DNA of 64,000 nt. Source: an uncultured Eubacteriales bacterium (GTDB taxonomy: Bacteria > Bacillota > Clostridia > Oscillospirales > UMGS1783). Below are positions 63,357 through 64,000 of this stretch, piece by piece. Within the stretch, counting starts at the first letter, position 1. Every line of letters starts with the position of its first letter. Location of the stretch: assembly GCA_934456365.1 (NCBI GenBank), contig CAKSHC010000002.1, positions 62,001 through 126,000 of the forward strand. Direction: 5' to 3'. The notes under the pieces were generated by a model, which did not search any database, was not told where the DNA came from, and was given only the letters and a program-made list of their open reading frames with translations. Made by a program: the position numbers and the translations under genes.

Positions 63357-64000
63357 CGCCGTGGCCCTACATCCCGGTGCAGCAGCGTGACCTGCCGCCC
63401 GGTGCCGGTCAGATCGTGAGCCAGCCGCTCGGCCATCGCCACCGAGCGGTGCTGCCCGCCCGTGCAGCCGATGCCGATCGAGAGGGAGGCTCGTCCCTCT
63501 TTTTCAAAGAAGGGAAGAACCGTTCTCAGAAGCGCTTCGATGTTTTGCAGATAGGCGGTCGTCTGCGGGAAGGAGAAAAGATAGTCCACCACCGGGGCGT
63601 TCAGCCCGGTTTTCCGCTTCAGCTCTTCCTTATAAAATGGGTTGGGCAGAGCGCGCATATCGAAAATGAAATCGCACTCCTGCGGAAGTCCGTTCTTATA
63701 GCCGAAGGAAAGAATGCGCAGCGCCGTTTCCACCGGCTGACCCAGAACCGTCGCCCGCACCAGGCGCGCCATCTGACCGCCGGTGGTGGTCGAGGTGTCG
63801 ATCACACAGTCGCTCACCTCGAGCATGGGTAAAAGCGCCTTGCGCTCGTATTCCACCACATCCTCAATGCTGCCGCTCAGGTGCGCGGCCAAGGGATGCG
63901 GCCGGCGCGATTCCTTGTAGCGGCGCAAAATTACCGAGGTCGAAGCGTCGAAAAAGAGCACCCGGCAGCGCAGCCGGGAATCGCTTTTGAGCCGGCGGAT
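63353..64000 (-). CDS. rapZ: RapZ-type nucleotide-binding protein (partial, N-terminus outside window)
   Basis: At least 215 residues; the frame is open to the right edge. VLFFDASTSVILRRYKESRRPHPLA, CVIDTST and the C-terminal RapZ domain (ILSFGYKNGLPQECDFIFDM, RALPNPFY, IGIGCTGGQHRSVAMAERLA) are clear. The C-terminal domain binds UDP-GlcNAc-type ligands, or small RNA in E. coli. The Walker-A N-terminal domain lies beyond the window. The upstream start and promoter are not visible. First visible gene of the rapZ-whiA-dnaE-pfkA operon; yvcK, often placed between rapZ and whiA, is absent here. Confidence 0.93.
   Translation of the reverse strand: MRRLKSDSRLRCRVLFFDASTSVILRRYKESRRPHPLAAHLSGSIEDVVEYERKALLPMLEVSDCVIDTSTTTGGQMARLVRATVLGQPVETALRILSFGYKNGLPQECDFIFDMRALPNPFYKEELKRKTGLNAPVVDYLFSFPQTTAYLQNIEALLRTVLPFFEKEGRASLSIGIGCTGGQHRSVAMAERLAHDLTGTGRQVTLLHRDVGPRR

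Overview
The window looks like chromosome of a fermentative, anaerobic, low-oxygen Clostridia member, most likely Oscillospiraceae/Ruminococcaceae-like. This is inferred from a monomeric [FeFe] hydrogenase with an NAD(P)H-type flavoprotein partner, a T-box-controlled ileS, WhiA/RapZ/DivIVA, strong AGGAGG ribosome-binding sites, PadR-DUF1700-DUF4097 and ICE remnants of the Clostridia type, and GC-rich codon use with strong C/G at third positions. That codon use creates very long false antisense ORFs throughout.

Layout. 1-4.1 kb: surface proteins built from CBM9-like modules, one of them with four repeats and an NPGTG sorting-like tail. 4.2-8.3 kb: asnA, a 24-residue membrane peptide, a LysR regulator divergent from a PQ-loop protein plus a degenerate SGNH protein, and a VanY-type D,D-carboxypeptidase lipoprotein. 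8.4-12.8 kb: T-box leader, ileS and a membrane protein. 13-15.5 kb: two paralogous SGNH-hydrolase lipoproteins; the second has a G10 tract inside its putative promoter. 15.7-16.9 kb: a four-helix-bundle protein and an AraC regulator. 17.1-25.9 kb: a nine-gene hexuronate operon (uxaC, uxuA, an SDR-type uxuB, two TIM-barrel isomerases, two Gfo/Idh oxidoreductases, kdgA, kdgK). It is a complete route from glucuronate/galacturonate-type sugars to pyruvate and glyceraldehyde-3-phosphate, with extra enzymes whose substrates are unknown.

26-30.1 kb: a SLOG-like protein, tRNA-Ala, a PadR-DUF1700-DUF4097 envelope-stress-type operon with a perfect operator, an esterase, and a tRNA-Leu/tRNA-fMet pair. 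30.1-33.8 kb: a scrapyard of integrative-element pieces (recombinase tails, VirB4 and lysozyme-like fragments, a truncated HEPN-like gene) enclosed by a second, inverted copy of the same tRNA pair. 34.1-36.1 kb: a lipoprotein with an IseA-like end, and ogt. 36.3-43.8 kb: a type I restriction-modification operon whose middle section (small winged-helix protein, hsdS, EEP-fold nuclease, unknown 189-residue protein) is visibly AT-rich compared with hsdM and hsdR. 43.9-44.2 kb: two identical 142-bp tandem repeats that begin with the 3' end of the adjacent tRNA-Gln.

44.3-64 kb: ordinary chromosome: PrsA-like foldase, pncB, an AEC transporter, a DivIVA protein, a stand-alone E2-like acyltransferase with an altered catalytic motif, CCA-adding enzyme, lgt, a glycosyltransferase, the hydrogenase pair, and a rapZ-whiA-dnaE-pfkA operon that runs off the right edge. 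The strongest candidates for something under-described are the EEP nuclease plus unknown gene embedded in the type I RM operon, the poly-G promoter, the inverted tRNA pair around mobile debris, and the tRNA-Gln tail repeats.
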